From Weissella uvarum (GTDB lineage Bacteria; Bacillota; Bacilli; Lactobacillales; Lactobacillaceae): DNA of 64,000 nt. Shown one piece after another: positions 1 to 8,496 of the stretch. The notes below the pieces were generated by a model. That model made no database searches. It saw only the letters and a list, made by a program, of their open reading frames with translations, and was not told where the DNA came from. Position 1 is the first letter of the stretch. Each line of letters opens with the position of its first letter. Where the stretch lies: the NCBI RefSeq assembly GCF_016908785.1, contig NZ_JAFBEO010000006.1, positions 35,652 to 99,651 of the forward strand, given 5' to 3'. Position numbers and translations under genes: made by a program.

Positions 1-51
1 TAGGCGAGAGGGTAAAACGCTCTGTGTTGGGTCTTAAGACGATTTTTAAGG

Positions 52-161
52 GAAGAAAAGCGATGTAGACAACGAAAAAAAGCGATGTAGGCGACGAAAA
101 AAAGCGATGTAGGGAACGAAGAAAAGCGATGTAGGCGACGAAGAAAAGCGATGTTAAGTGG
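52..161 (+). repeat. Five 22-bp iterons of the replication origin
   Basis: Five direct repeats follow without gaps at 52-73, 74-95, 96-117, 118-139 and 140-161. The shared core is GAAAAAAAGCGATGTAGG; the fifth copy diverges after GCGATGT. A 22-bp period just upstream of an initiator gene is the classic iteron arrangement of Rep_3-family theta plasmids in lactic acid bacteria, where the initiator binds each copy on one face of the helix. The array and its period are seen directly. The origin role is inferred from the neighbouring rep gene at 1144. Confidence 0.9.
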
Positions 162-1072
162 GAAAAAAGTGCAACTTCAAATGGTGATGTATCTATTTCA
201 AAGCATATTTAAAATAAATATGTATAGTATATAATTGTGCCTGTGTTCCACTTGTGTATCATCGATGAGAGTGGTAGTTCGTATTTTGTGTTTAGGTAGT
301 GACCGCATTTTGTTCGTTGATCGCACCCGAAGTTTCGCTTTTTTCCCTCTACTTGATTTGGGTCTTTGAGGTTGCACTTTTTTCGTCGTATCTGTTTATC
401 GAGAAAAATTTTCCTAACGAAAAATCCATTTAAAAGCATATAATGCCTTTGTAACAATGGTTTAGAGCTAATTTTGTCATTATAAATGATGAGTAAATAA
501 CTGATTGATTAAGTTGCACTTTTTTCCCTGGAGAGAAATAATCGATACTTTATATTTGAAAGCCTTAAAAGGTTGCACTTTTTTCGTTCGATTGCTTGTG
601 CGCTATATTGCACTATATCACTCATGGACGAATATTGCCATCCGTTCGAGCCGATATTGTTTGTATCTAGTGACATTTTGCTGCTGTAAAAGTATTTAAC
701 TTTTGAAAATAGTTCTGAATAATCGAATAGGGAAATTTTCGATATTTTGATCAGTGAATACGAAAAATTGAGAAATCCGTTTTATTGATAGGATGAATTC
801 ATCTGTTTTTAAGGGGGAAGAAACAGGAGTGACAGTTATCAATTGGTGTCAAAGATAAGTGATTTTTGATGGATTTAGATGTTGAGAGGGAAAAAAGTGC
901 AACTTTCTAGGGTGTTTTTGGGCTTTATAGGGAAAAGTTTGCAACTTTCACCTAAATGGAAGTTTTTTTCGCTCATTAGGCCTGATTGTGCTATCATTAC
1001 TGTAAATAAAGATAGCTCTAGTACAGTTTTTTCGTCAGGAAAGCTTCATTGAATGACCGCATTTTTCCCTGG
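160..1072. promoter_or_regulatory. Second repeat family (AGGGAAAAAAGTGCAACTT) scattered in the origin region
   Basis: A 17-20 bp motif occurs in both orientations: forward at 160-177, 887-905 and 929-948 (degenerate), reverse at 369-387, 511-529 and 571-587. The copies at 511-529 and 887-905 are identical 19-mers in opposite orientation. Weaker relatives containing TGACCGCATTTT lie at 300-319 and 1053-1072. The left half, GAAAAAAG, resembles the iteron core. In related replicons inverted half-iterons serve as initiator autoregulation or handcuffing sites, so initiator binding is plausible. The rest of 178-1143 is AT-rich and shows no convincing gene. Confidence 0.7.
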
Positions 1073-1143
1073 AAACAAAAGCAACCCTCGTACTGGCTAT
1101 TTAGAATACATTAAATGCAAAGTACAGTGAAGGATATGTAAGC

Positions 1144-2349
1144 ATGGCTGATGAAGAGAATTTAGAAGATAAAAACAACTTAACGCTTCTGGATGATATG
1201 TATGTGAAAGAAGGCAATGATTTAGTCACAGCTTATCCAGACATGAATTGGCAAGCAAGTAAGTTACTAGATCTTGCTATTGCAAATATAGATAAATCAG
1301 AATTGACAGCTGAGGCTGCAGAGAAGAATGCAGGCAAGGCAATTGAAGTCACTATTAAAAAACAGGCGCTATTTATTTACTTTGGACTAGATGATAATTC
1401 TTCAAAGAGTAAATTTAGTCGTTTGAAAGATAAGCTGAATACTGCCATCAAGGATGCTACTTTCGATATTCAGAAAGGTGAAGGAATTGGTAGCGTATTC
1501 TTGGATATGACGTATGGAACTAGGAATACACCAGACGTAAAAATTAGTTTGCACCCTAAGCTCCGCCCCTACTTAGCTTATCAAAAGAGTATTGGCTATA
1601 CGCGGTATTTGGTTGCAGAAGAGGCTAAATTAAGTGGCGCACCTGTATTTTTCTATAAGCGAATTGTTATGCTATACAAGCAGTATGAACAATATGTTGG
1701 ATCTAATAAGCGCACAAAAGAACAGTTAGATGCTATGCTGAATCCGTACTATGATATCGATGACCTTGCTAAGGCTGTTAACAAAAAAGGTAAATATAAG
1801 CGTAAGTATGACTTTTGGCGCTATGTTGTTGTACCTATGACAGAAGAGATCTCTAAAATCACACAGTACAATCTAGGTGCTGAACAAGTTAAAGATCGTG
1901 GTCAATTAATCGGTGTACAGTTTCATATTTCCTTGAAAAAGGATCATATCTTCGATGGTGCCCTACTTGAGGATGAAGATTTGGACATTAATGATGATGA
2001 TCAGGTTAAAGACACATTCTTAAAGTCTAATTATACTGAACGTCTGGCTAGAGCAGGCATTATTACTACGAAAGAGATGTTTGATACTGAATTTGAACGG
2101 TCGATGTTAAAAGAGGTTTATCCATTGTATAAGCGGATTGCATCAATTAAACCTGAACAAGGTGATAATGCGGTATACGAACATATTTCTTATATTAAGA
2201 AATACAAGGAAGAACCTGATTCAAAGGGAAACCCAGTAAAGTATCTGAAGACGGCAGCAGAGCAATATATCAATCAATTAAGTAAGCCCGAACGGACTAA
2301 GGAATTTCAGGCCCTTATGAATGATTTGGTTTCATCAGGCTACATGTAA
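1144..2349 (+). CDS. Plasmid replication initiator (Rep_3 family)
   Basis: A 401-residue protein with the layout of Rep_3 initiators, which bind iterons and open the origin for theta replication. The N-terminal segment around residues 22-55 (EGNDLVTAYPDMNWQAS, then LLDLAIANID) matches the opening of the first winged-helix domain. A second winged-helix region follows in the middle, and an acidic stretch (LLEDEDLDINDDDQ) sits near residue 280. It is somewhat longer than many plasmid initiators. The ATG at 1144 has only a weak AAGGA upstream, but no better start exists. The gene stands alone, preceded by iterons at 52-161 and followed by a strong terminator. The second repeat family upstream may mediate autoregulation. 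The initiator role is confident; the exact family is from motif resemblance only. Confidence 0.88.
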   Translation: MADEENLEDKNNLTLLDDMYVKEGNDLVTAYPDMNWQASKLLDLAIANIDKSELTAEAAEKNAGKAIEVTIKKQALFIYFGLDDNSSKSKFSRLKDKLNTAIKDATFDIQKGEGIGSVFLDMTYGTRNTPDVKISLHPKLRPYLAYQKSIGYTRYLVAEEAKLSGAPVFFYKRIVMLYKQYEQYVGSNKRTKEQLDAMLNPYYDIDDLAKAVNKKGKYKRKYDFWRYVVVPMTEEISKITQYNLGAEQVKDRGQLIGVQFHISLKKDHIFDGALLEDEDLDINDDDQVKDTFLKSNYTERLARAGIITTKEMFDTEFERSMLKEVYPLYKRIASIKPEQGDNAVYEHISYIKKYKEEPDSKGNPVKYLKTAAEQYINQLSKPERTKEFQALMNDLVSSGYM

Positions 2350-2356
2350 ATAATAA

Positions 2357-2398
2357 AAAAGGCTGTGATACATTTTTTAATGTATCACAGCCTTTTTA
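2357..2398. terminator. Bidirectional terminator between rep and the conjugation genes
   Basis: A perfect 14-bp stem (GGCTGTGATACATT, 2361-2374, with its complement at 2379-2392) has a TTTT loop and is flanked by A-run and T-run. It can terminate the rep transcript and the convergent minus-strand conjugation operon. Confidence 0.92.
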
Positions 2399-2399
2399 T

Positions 2400-2504
2400 T
2401 TAAAACGGGAATGTAAGAATTATAAAAGCAATGACAATGAGCATCACGATCAGGATACCCAAAGTTGCTTGTAAGAAAAACGATATAGGGTCTATACGCC
2501 ACAT
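2400..2504 (-). CDS. 34-residue single-span membrane peptide
   Basis: A short frame begins with MWRIDP and continues as one hydrophobic helix rich in Leu, Ile and Val, ending LTFPF. It starts two bases after the stop codon of the 151-residue membrane protein and stops exactly at the bidirectional terminator, so it would be the last gene of the conjugation operon. A GGTGG about 12 bases upstream is a weak ribosome site, and translation may be coupled to the gene before. No family is recognised. Tiny membrane proteins are common in type IV secretion operons, but this one is an inference from position and hydrophobicity. Confidence 0.5.
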   Translation of the reverse strand: MWRIDPISFFLQATLGILIVMLIVIAFIILTFPF

Positions 2505-2506
2505 AA

Positions 2507-2962
2507 TTAATGTACCACCATGTTAAATATTCCGTAACAGATTGTACCCAACACACCGACAACAGCGCTTAGAGCGACTAATATAGACAATCCAGAGACA
2601 TGCTTTAGGGTTGCTGCCGCTTGCTTGCTGAATGATTTTACTTTGATAAAGTCTAGTAGTTCTATCTTCAAGAATGATTGTATGAATTCTAGAGGTGCGT
2701 AAATAAAAATAACTGCTACCAAGATACATCCGGCCAGTATTGATATTAACTGTGCTGGATGGAATGAAAAGATACCGCTCAAAATGATTAGAAGTACATT
2801 CAGACCGATAACCAGAAAAGGAATCTTCTGTACTAATTTTTTGAATTTAGGGTCATTATCATCTGTGCTTACGGTATCTAGGTTTAAAGATACTCCGGTA
2901 CGACTGTACACAAAGCACAAGAACGCAATGATGAATGCCCCTATCCACAAGAAGTCTATCAT
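2507..2962 (-). CDS. Membrane protein of the conjugation operon
   Basis: A 151-residue protein with about four membrane segments: residues 3-20, 46-65, 69-90 and 125-148. The loop between the first two is polar. A GGAGA motif lies nine bases upstream of the ATG. It follows the transglycosylase-like gene (17 bases between the frames) and precedes the 34-residue peptide, inside a block of small membrane proteins. No family is recognised. A part in the mating channel is inferred from context only. Confidence 0.7.
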   Translation of the reverse strand: MIDFLWIGAFIIAFLCFVYSRTGVSLNLDTVSTDDNDPKFKKLVQKIPFLVIGLNVLLIILSGIFSFHPAQLISILAGCILVAVIFIYAPLEFIQSFLKIELLDFIKVKSFSKQAAATLKHVSGLSILVALSAVVGVLGTICYGIFNMVVH

Positions 2963-2978
2963 GTCATTGTCTCCTAAA

Positions 2979-3845
2979 TTAGTACCAATTATGGCTGTTC
3001 CAGAACTCTAGTGCCTTTTTGTATGTTCCGTATCGCCCTGCTACATATTTGTCCATTGCTATCGATTGTAGACGCTTGTTTCCCTTAACTTGGTCCCAAG
3101 TTTTTCCAATCAAGACAGGATAGTAATTACGGTCTAATTGTCCTAAACCAACATACTGTCCATTTTCAGCGTATGGATTAAATGTACTTTCTCGGTGGAT
3201 GATTTCGTTTTTGAATGATGCTTCATCCCCAGTAACAGTTGAAATATCAGAATTGTCATCTAGATCATTGTTGTTAGTGACCAAAGTCTTAGTCAGAGTA
3301 GAAGATGCAACTGGTGCACTCTCTGTACGTTTAGCCTCCTGGTTAAAGACAGGAACATCAGCATATTCATCTGCAGCCTTAGCACGTTGCTTAGACTTTG
3401 GAATCCAAGAACCAATTTTATCCTTTGATTCATCCTTGTTGCTGCCTTTAGAGACGGTAGCTTTCTTACTTTTAGAAGTAGAGCTGTCAGACTTACTGTC
3501 GTCATCAACGATTTTAGAAGGCGTTGTACCATTCTTTTCTGAGATTTTGATAAGTTGGTCGTTTTGCTTTTTTGCCACTGCCTGTGGATCCACATCAATG
3601 TCATGGTGCTTCACTTCCGTACGGTCAACCACTTCAATGGTCTTTTTCTTGTCTGTCTTCTTTTGCTTAGACTCTTTAGGTTTAGACGACATCATTTGCT
3701 CTGCGTAAGCAATTGAATCCGGGACCCAAGAGACAGCATTAGTCGTGTATGCTGTAGCGCCAATCGTCGTTGTAAAAGCTAACGCAACTAAGGCAATTTT
3801 TTTGTTATTTCGTTGTCTTTTTACGTTGACTTGTTTTTTAGTCAT
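2979..3845 (-). CDS. Secreted or anchored transglycosylase-like (Apf/SLT-type) peptidoglycan enzyme
   Basis: A 288-residue protein. A basic N-terminus and hydrophobic segment (residues 15-38) form a signal or anchor. A long Lys/Ser/Asp-rich linker (about 50-205) follows, then a C-terminal domain of about 80 residues. The domain carries IIHRESTFNPYAENGQYVGL, where the Glu after HR is the likely catalytic residue, and ends KKALEFWNSHNWY. That ending is characteristic of lactobacillar aggregation-promoting-factor and transglycosylase proteins. Such enzymes open peptidoglycan locally; in conjugation operons they take the VirB1 role of making room for the channel. It overlaps the preceding gene by eight bases, so the two are probably translationally coupled. 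The wall-lytic role is well supported; the part in mating is inferred. Confidence 0.82.
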   Translation of the reverse strand: MTKKQVNVKRQRNNKKIALVALAFTTTIGATAYTTNAVSWVPDSIAYAEQMMSSKPKESKQKKTDKKKTIEVVDRTEVKHHDIDVDPQAVAKKQNDQLIKISEKNGTTPSKIVDDDSKSDSSTSKSKKATVSKGSNKDESKDKIGSWIPKSKQRAKAADEYADVPVFNQEAKRTESAPVASSTLTKTLVTNNNDLDDNSDISTVTGDEASFKNEIIHRESTFNPYAENGQYVGLGQLDRNYYPVLIGKTWDQVKGNKRLQSIAMDKYVAGRYGTYKKALEFWNSHNWY

Positions 3846-4989
3846 AAAAATTCTCCATAGTAACTTCCTTTACGCCATCCTTCTTAGTAGGCACGAAAGG
3901 AAAAATTTCAACAAAGCTTTTAGGCAAGCCAGCTTCTTCTTGCTCAGATTTGACAAGAGACATAATCATTACCAGGACACTAACGTTCTTAGCTTCATCC
4001 CCATGCTTGTGTGTAGGGCTGAATAAAATGTCGTACAGCTGGAACAAATCTTCAGTGTTTTGAACAACGAAGACTGGCTTAATGGGATATTCCCGCTTCA
4101 TGAGATTAGCGTCAGTGGCTAATTCGGGGATGTACAATGTATCAGCGCGATTAAGGACTAATTCGCAATAGTCGTCAATGATGTTTCGTAAATCGTTGGG
4201 CTGATTAGATGGCAAATAAGGATAGAAAATATAGTTCATATCACCCTGCCCTTTTAAGTCCAGGCGCATCTGTAGTGGTGAATAAACGCCGTTAATCTTC
4301 TTCCCTACACCAATTGAATTGAACATATTGTGGACTGCTTTGAACGGCTTGGTTACATTGATAGCTTGATATATGTCTAAAGCCATCCAGTATTGCAGGT
4401 GCACAATTTCAGGCAATTTGTAGAAGTTGTTTGGTGACATGAACTGATAGTAGTTCCGTTTACCGAACTGAACTTCCAAATATTTATACCCGGCATCTGA
4501 AAGCGTATAGAAGTAAATAGTTGATGGTGTACCATCCGGCAGAATGCGGACGTGTGACCATCGTTGTGTAAGCCCTAAGACGTACAGCTTTCTAATACTA
4601 TTTGTCCACTTCTTACCGGCGGTAGTATTTTCATAAGCAATGGCCGGGTCAGATTTAGTACTGCCTTTATTAGTACCGTATAGATCAGGATGCGTTTGTA
4701 CTTCTCTCAATAAATGCAGATGTTGTACAGACTTAAACCGACCAATGAACTTTAGTAGGTTCTGTTCATAGTCGCTAACCTTTGGCCCCAGGTCTAAGAG
4801 TTCATCTGTACTTGAATAGCGCCGTAGTAAACGTTCTGTTTGAAGAACAGTTTTATCCTTAAGCTTGTAGATGCGTTTGACTGTGAAACCACCGGCGTTG
4901 AGATATCCTAATTCTTCATCATACTTACGATAACTAAATAGAACAGGCACTCCCATGTTGTCGGACATGTAAGAAATTTTCTGAGTCAT
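3838..4989 (-). CDS. Replication-relaxation-like protein in the conjugation operon
   Basis: A 383-residue protein. Residues 45-170 read as a winged-helix region: LLRRYSSTDELL, then ending in IYFYTLSDAGYKYL, the style of the Replic_Relax family of Gram-positive mobile elements. The second half could hold the nuclease-like fold of that family (MNYIFYPYLPS, YPIKPVFVVQNTEDL), but no catalytic set is certain. It sits between an OB-like protein and the muralytic enzyme, overlapping the latter by eight bases. A second protein of this kind is at 52923. Family members are linked to plasmid DNA processing. The assignment is motif resemblance at moderate confidence. Confidence 0.55.
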   Translation of the reverse strand: MTQKISYMSDNMGVPVLFSYRKYDEELGYLNAGGFTVKRIYKLKDKTVLQTERLLRRYSSTDELLDLGPKVSDYEQNLLKFIGRFKSVQHLHLLREVQTHPDLYGTNKGSTKSDPAIAYENTTAGKKWTNSIRKLYVLGLTQRWSHVRILPDGTPSTIYFYTLSDAGYKYLEVQFGKRNYYQFMSPNNFYKLPEIVHLQYWMALDIYQAINVTKPFKAVHNMFNSIGVGKKINGVYSPLQMRLDLKGQGDMNYIFYPYLPSNQPNDLRNIIDDYCELVLNRADTLYIPELATDANLMKREYPIKPVFVVQNTEDLFQLYDILFSPTHKHGDEAKNVSVLVMIMSLVKSEQEEAGLPKSFVEIFPFVPTKKDGVKEVTMENFYD

Positions 4990-5005
4990 AACACGCCCCT
5001 ATTGT

Positions 5006-6040
5006 TTAGAACTTATCTAATTGCTGGTTTACGAAGTCGACGTATGAAACAGCATCAGATTTTGAAGTTTGCTTCTTAATAATGAAGTTTCCTAGTAACG
5101 CTCCACCACGGCCATGGAAAAGGTTTTTAATAGTTCCATAAACTGGTGTAACGTTCTTTGCGTCTTCCTTTGTATACCAACGTTGTGCATTTCCACGTGG
5201 ACGAATGAATACAGATGGTGCCACTTCAACTAACATGATTTCTTCTTGAGATTTACTCTTGAAAAGATGCAAATAACCAACAACGGGTTGGTCATCTTCT
5301 TCTGCTTGCTTCACAAATGTTTCTGGGTTGATTGCGTCCATCGCAGCGTTTGATCCAAAGACCTTGATTGAGCCGTTTTCAATAGAGACCTCGCTGAATT
5401 GAATTGGATACTCAGAACGGATGAATGCCATTGTTTGTAGGTCATAATGTCCATTGAAGTTAAACGGCACAACCTTATTTGCAAGCAAAGTAAACAAATA
5501 CCCATCGTAGTTCATGCGAATGAACGTAGTAGAACGACCACTTGGTTGTGTATTAACAATGGTGTCGACTAAATAACTGTTACGAATTTGGTTACGTACT
5601 GATTCATTTTGCTCAAGTTCCTTTGACATGTAAGCCCAGAAGTCACCATCGGGACCATTAGCATCCCCGTATACTAAACTACCGTAGACTTCCGTCATTT
5701 TAAATTTAAGTGGCAACCCAATTAAACTCTCTAAGTCTGCTGGACGTTCGTCAGACATGTCAGTTTCGGGGATGGTCACCTTAATGTGTCCTGACTTAGG
5801 CAATTTGATAGATACGACAACCCCTTTCATCGTACCGCCCCGGTCATTCTTAAACCGATGATCATAAATAAAATCAGTTACTTCGCCCGTTAAAACGGTT
5901 CCCTCTTCAATGGCCTTATCAAGTTCTGGCTCATTGAAATACTCATTGAGTAGCTTGATAATATCTACTCCAAATTTTGGACTATCAGTGGCTGGTTTTT
6001 CTCTAAACTTTGGCATAGCTTCCTTATCCTCTTTTAACAT
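5006..6040 (-). CDS. Unknown cytoplasmic protein with possible S1/OB-fold repeats
   Basis: A 344-residue soluble protein without membrane segments. From about residue 45 it reads EEGTVLTGEVTDFIYDHRF, followed by alternating beta-type segments (GHIKVTIPETDM). This resembles an S1/OB nucleic-acid-binding barrel, with a second similar stretch near the C-terminus (VTPVYGTIKNLF). The start is placed at the ATG of MLKEDKEAM because GAGAGG lies seven bases upstream; a TTG 15 bases earlier would overlap that site. A terminator or attenuator hairpin at 6106-6148 separates it from the gene before, so it may have its own promoter near 6060-6105. Binding of RNA or single-stranded DNA is a guess from the fold pattern. 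Confidence 0.6.
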   Translation of the reverse strand: MLKEDKEAMPKFREKPATDSPKFGVDIIKLLNEYFNEPELDKAIEEGTVLTGEVTDFIYDHRFKNDRGGTMKGVVVSIKLPKSGHIKVTIPETDMSDERPADLESLIGLPLKFKMTEVYGSLVYGDANGPDGDFWAYMSKELEQNESVRNQIRNSYLVDTIVNTQPSGRSTTFIRMNYDGYLFTLLANKVVPFNFNGHYDLQTMAFIRSEYPIQFSEVSIENGSIKVFGSNAAMDAINPETFVKQAEEDDQPVVGYLHLFKSKSQEEIMLVEVAPSVFIRPRGNAQRWYTKEDAKNVTPVYGTIKNLFHGRGGALLGNFIIKKQTSKSDAVSYVDFVNQQLDKF

Positions 6041-6105
6041 TGTCATACCTCTCAAAATTTAATATGTAATTAGCATAACCTTATATTAGCTTCTGTTGTT
6101 AAAAG

Positions 6106-6148
6106 AAAAAAAGCAAGTGGCACATAAAGATGTACTACTTGCTTTTTA
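6106..6148 (-). terminator. Internal terminator or attenuator
   Basis: A stem of AAAAAAGCAAGT (6107-6118) with ACTTGCTTTTT (6137-6147) closes an internal-looped hairpin with U-rich tails on either strand. On the minus strand it lies between the 94-residue membrane gene and the 344-residue gene and could lower downstream expression. Confidence 0.7.
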
Positions 6149-6183
6149 GGGAATAAAACTATTAGATTTTCTGAACACACGAA

Positions 6184-6468
6184 TTAGCGCCGTGAATGCT
6201 TCTTCTTTGGTTGAACACCATGGATGTTGACACGCCACAAGATGAAAACTAGTCCAGCGGCAGTTGCTAGTGATGCTAGTCCAGTCGTCCATAAGTATCG
6301 TGGTGATGAATCCATTGGTAGAAGAAATGCTTGTTCATACCAGAAGAAACCGAATACCAAGAAAATAAGTACTGAGACTTTCTTGAAATTCTTCTTATCA
6401 CGGAAGAAATTCAAAATACGGTTAAAGAATGAGCCATTACGCTTCTTCTTATTATTCTTTTTAGCCAT
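6184..6468 (-). CDS. Small two-span membrane protein
   Basis: A 94-residue protein with a very basic N-terminus (MAKKNNKKKRNG), membrane spans near 29-45 and 60-80, and a basic tail ending KKKHSRR. AAGGAG lies upstream of the ATG. It is third in the minus-strand run after the pilin-like and PrgI/VirB3-like genes. The family is not recognised. Basic termini on both ends imply both ends in the cytoplasm, a common topology for small inner components of type IV secretion channels. Confidence 0.65.
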   Translation of the reverse strand: MAKKNNKKKRNGSFFNRILNFFRDKKNFKKVSVLIFLVFGFFWYEQAFLLPMDSSPRYLWTTGLASLATAAGLVFILWRVNIHGVQPKKKHSRR

Positions 6469-6518
6469 TGTTAGATTGCTCCTTTCAAATTATATGTGTA
6501 TACGATTAATAGGTGGTA

Positions 6519-6932
6519 TTACTTCATCCTCACAATACGTTTTGGTTCATGCTCACTGATAACGCCATTTTGTTCTAAACGACCATAATGCATATTTTCA
6601 GCCAGGCTTTCGTTGGCACTTTTTAGTGCTAATGTTTGTGGTCCGTTATAGACAATGTTCCCTTGGGAATCCCGTTCGCAATCAAGAACTGTCTTATAAA
6701 GAGCGTAAATCACAAATACTAAAAGTATTATGATGGGGACGAAGGCAATAACACCACCCACAAAAGCCCGACAGGCTTGGTAGATAGATGGCACGAAAAG
6801 CATGAGTAGTAGGCCGGTTCCTATAATTGCAGCGACCTGCTGCTTTGTGAACAGCAACCACACTTCACGATTTCGGCCAGAATATGGTGGGACAGCTGCA
6901 ATTTCATAATTTCGGTCATCATTATTTGCCAT
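6519..6932 (-). CDS. VirB3/PrgI-like membrane protein of the conjugation channel
   Basis: A 137-residue protein. A polar N-terminus (about 28 residues) contains YSGRNREVWLLFTKQQ, followed by two close membrane spans (about 31-50 and 58-82) and a polar C-terminal tail. Two tandem spans with both ends cytoplasmic is the topology of VirB3 and Gram-positive PrgI-type proteins, which sit next to the VirB4 ATPase. Its place just after a pilin-like gene agrees with virB2-virB3 order. No VirB4 gene is seen in the window, so the assignment rests on topology and gene order. Confidence 0.55.
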   Translation of the reverse strand: MANNDDRNYEIAAVPPYSGRNREVWLLFTKQQVAAIIGTGLLLMLFVPSIYQACRAFVGGVIAFVPIIILLVFVIYALYKTVLDCERDSQGNIVYNGPQTLALKSANESLAENMHYGRLEQNGVISEHEPKRIVRMK

Positions 6933-6943
6933 AGTACCTTACC

Positions 6944-7339
6944 CTAGTGTATTAGTACGTTGGTGACCAATTGATTAATCACAGTTGGATTAAACATTGC
7001 TGTTGCTGATCCGGCCTGGGCTGTATTTGCAAATAACATCGCGATATTTCGACAGTTATGACAAATAATAACACCTAAGAATAGATATAAGAATTGTGGC
7101 CCGATTTGTGCCATTGAACGCGCATCCCCAAACATGTTGGCAATGATCATACGAATACCAAGAAGTGCAATACCCCAAACGACCAATGCACCAATTACGG
7201 GCATTAGTTCATCGATGGGACCAAGCAAAGCCTTGGCAAGAGAACCACCATTGAATGATGCGTTACCACCGGTACCATCAGCAATTGATGCCATGGTGAA
7301 AAGATTTGATGGCATTGAGTTTACCAATGAAGAAAACAT
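6944..7339 (-). CDS. VirB2/TrbC-like pilin or small channel protein
   Basis: A 131-residue protein with a hydrophobic Gly/Ala/Ser-rich start and two membrane spans: about 45-68 (LMPVIGALVVWGIALLGI) and about 82-103. A short polar loop lies between them. This size and two-span layout is typical of VirB2/TrbC-like components of type IV secretion systems. It has an excellent ribosome site (AGGAGG, seven bases from ATG) and heads the run of conjugation genes that continues to 2400. The first third has no clear cleavage site, so processing as a pilin is uncertain. Confidence 0.55.
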   Translation of the reverse strand: MFSSLVNSMPSNLFTMASIADGTGGNASFNGGSLAKALLGPIDELMPVIGALVVWGIALLGIRMIIANMFGDARSMAQIGPQFLYLFLGVIICHNCRNIAMLFANTAQAGSATAMFNPTVINQLVTNVLIH

Positions 7340-7807
7340 TTTCCTTCCTCCTAAAAATTGAAATTGACGATATATCGCCTAAAGTAATTTTCTATGATTG
7401 GAAGAGAAAAAAGGCACAATGAAAAAAAGCCCCAAAATTACAGATGATACGTGTAAAAAACGATGGTTTTACATTTAGGTTAGATAAATATTGATTCAGT
7501 GAGCGCCCAGTTCAATCAAAAATGACGTAATTATACGGCTAAACACCTATATAATAGTGTTTATAAAGCGTTTTATGTACCCCTGATTTGCTGTGCGCTA
7601 ATTTGAAAAAAACGACCATATTCCATTTGGAAATAGGCCGTTTTTATCTAATATATATGATGATTTAAAATATATCGATTAAATTATTGCGTCAGAATAT
7701 TGATATAACGCGATTGAGCATCTTACTTAGGACAACTACTTGTGTTTTGCGCACTTATTTGAATAAGTGATAAAAATGTGTGTGTAACGATAAGCCGCAA
7801 ACCCAGT
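7340..7807. other. Intergenic control region with hairpins and palindromes
   Basis: No gene is visible in these 470 bases. A hairpin at 7606-7646 with A-run and T-run flanks can terminate transcripts of the 7808-11442 operon. A palindrome CACTTATTTGAATAAGTG (7754-7771) lies just after the 89-residue gene. A short form of the window-wide box, GTGCGCTAATTT, is at 7593-7604. Inverted arms AAACAC/GTGTTT lie around 7543-7564. The promoter of the pilin-led operon should be here, but no hexamer pair is convincing. Confidence 0.55.
7606..7646. terminator. Imperfect bidirectional terminator
   Basis: Arms AAAACGACC...TTCC and GGAA...GGCCGTTTT pair with internal mismatches around a short ATTT loop, preceded by an A-run and followed by T-rich sequence. 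It separates the coupling-protein operon from the pilin-led operon. Confidence 0.55.
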
Positions 7808-8077
7808 TTAGAACTGGCTTAGATAGTTATTAGGTAGTTGATAGTAATATTCTAAATCTTCGTTAGTATAATCTGACTCTCGTAAGTACGTTAAGAGTTC
7901 CATGTTTACTGATCCATCAGTGTAGATAAGAGGCTTGTCTTCCCAGTTACGGGCAGTCAGGAACTTTTTAAGTGGTTGCTTACGTTCAAAGTTAGCTGAG
8001 ATAAAACGTCGTTGAAATTCCTCTGTCGATAATAACTTGTTAAATGACTCTGACAGAGCGCTTACTTCGATACCCAT
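7808..8077 (-). CDS. Small acidic protein of unknown function
   Basis: An 89-residue soluble protein, helical in appearance, with no membrane segment and an aromatic acidic C-terminal part (NEDLEYYYQLPNNYLSQF). It begins five bases after the stop of the 114-residue gene, so the two are co-transcribed and probably coupled. They follow the coupling-protein gene on the same strand, which suggests a mating-related or regulatory job. No family is recognised. Confidence 0.6.
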   Translation of the reverse strand: MGIEVSALSESFNKLLSTEEFQRRFISANFERKQPLKKFLTARNWEDKPLIYTDGSVNMELLTYLRESDYTNEDLEYYYQLPNNYLSQF

Positions 8078-8082
8078 GAAAC

Positions 8083-8427
8083 TTAGGCTTCCTCGTCTTC
8101 TTCGTCTTCTTCGTCTTCTTCGTCCGTTGGAACTAAGTATGACTTTAGATCATCTACAAAACTCACGTCAGGTAAAATTTCATAAACCATATGTGCCTTT
8201 GGATTTTCATCATCTGGACCGACGAAAGTTGCTCGAACTAAGCCATCTCGTAATGGAAAGAAAACGTCGTATGCATTAACTGCGTCTTCCATAGAAATTT
8301 TGTTGGATTCAATATAGTCTTGGAAGTTTCTTAGGACTAATTCTTTCATAAGTTCTGGGCTAAGTATTCGATTAGCATTGATACCTAAGGCTTTCCGAAT
8401 CTCGATTGGGTTGTTGCGTTTTGACAT
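8083..8427 (-). CDS. Small protein with acidic DEE-repeat tail
   Basis: A 114-residue protein starting MSKRNNPIEIRKALG. It is soluble, with a globular part of about 100 residues and a tail of repeated Asp-Glu-Glu units. The tail is encoded by a 9-bp tandem repeat and is probably variable in length. AGGAGA precedes the ATG. Just upstream lies a TATAAT (8461-8456) with the conserved 20-bp box 11 bases further away, so this gene and the 89-residue gene seem to have their own promoter. The acidic tail could bind basic proteins. Function unknown. Confidence 0.65.
   Translation of the reverse strand: MSKRNNPIEIRKALGINANRILSPELMKELVLRNFQDYIESNKISMEDAVNAYDVFFPLRDGLVRATFVGPDDENPKAHMVYEILPDVSFVDDLKSYLVPTDEEDEEDEEDEEA
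8091..8124. repeat. 9-bp tandem repeat encoding the DEE tail
   Basis: CGTCTTCTT repeats almost perfectly for nearly four units, in frame within the 114-residue gene. Such runs change length by slippage without breaking the frame. Confidence 0.85.
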
Positions 8428-8455
8428 ATTATGTCTCCTTTTTCTTGATAATAAT

Positions 8456-8492
8456 ATTATACATAAATAATCGTGCGCTATTTTTTATTTTT
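8456..8492 (-). promoter_or_regulatory. Promoter with the conserved AAAAATAAAAAATAGCGCAC box
   Basis: Read on the minus strand, the 20-bp box (8492-8473) is followed after 11 bases by TATAAT (8461-8456), upstream of the 114-residue gene. No TTGACA-like element stands at -35; the box occupies that place. The box differs by one base from exact copies at 17123 and 25277. An activator-dependent promoter is the inference. Confidence 0.6.
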
Positions 8493-8496
8493 CTCA

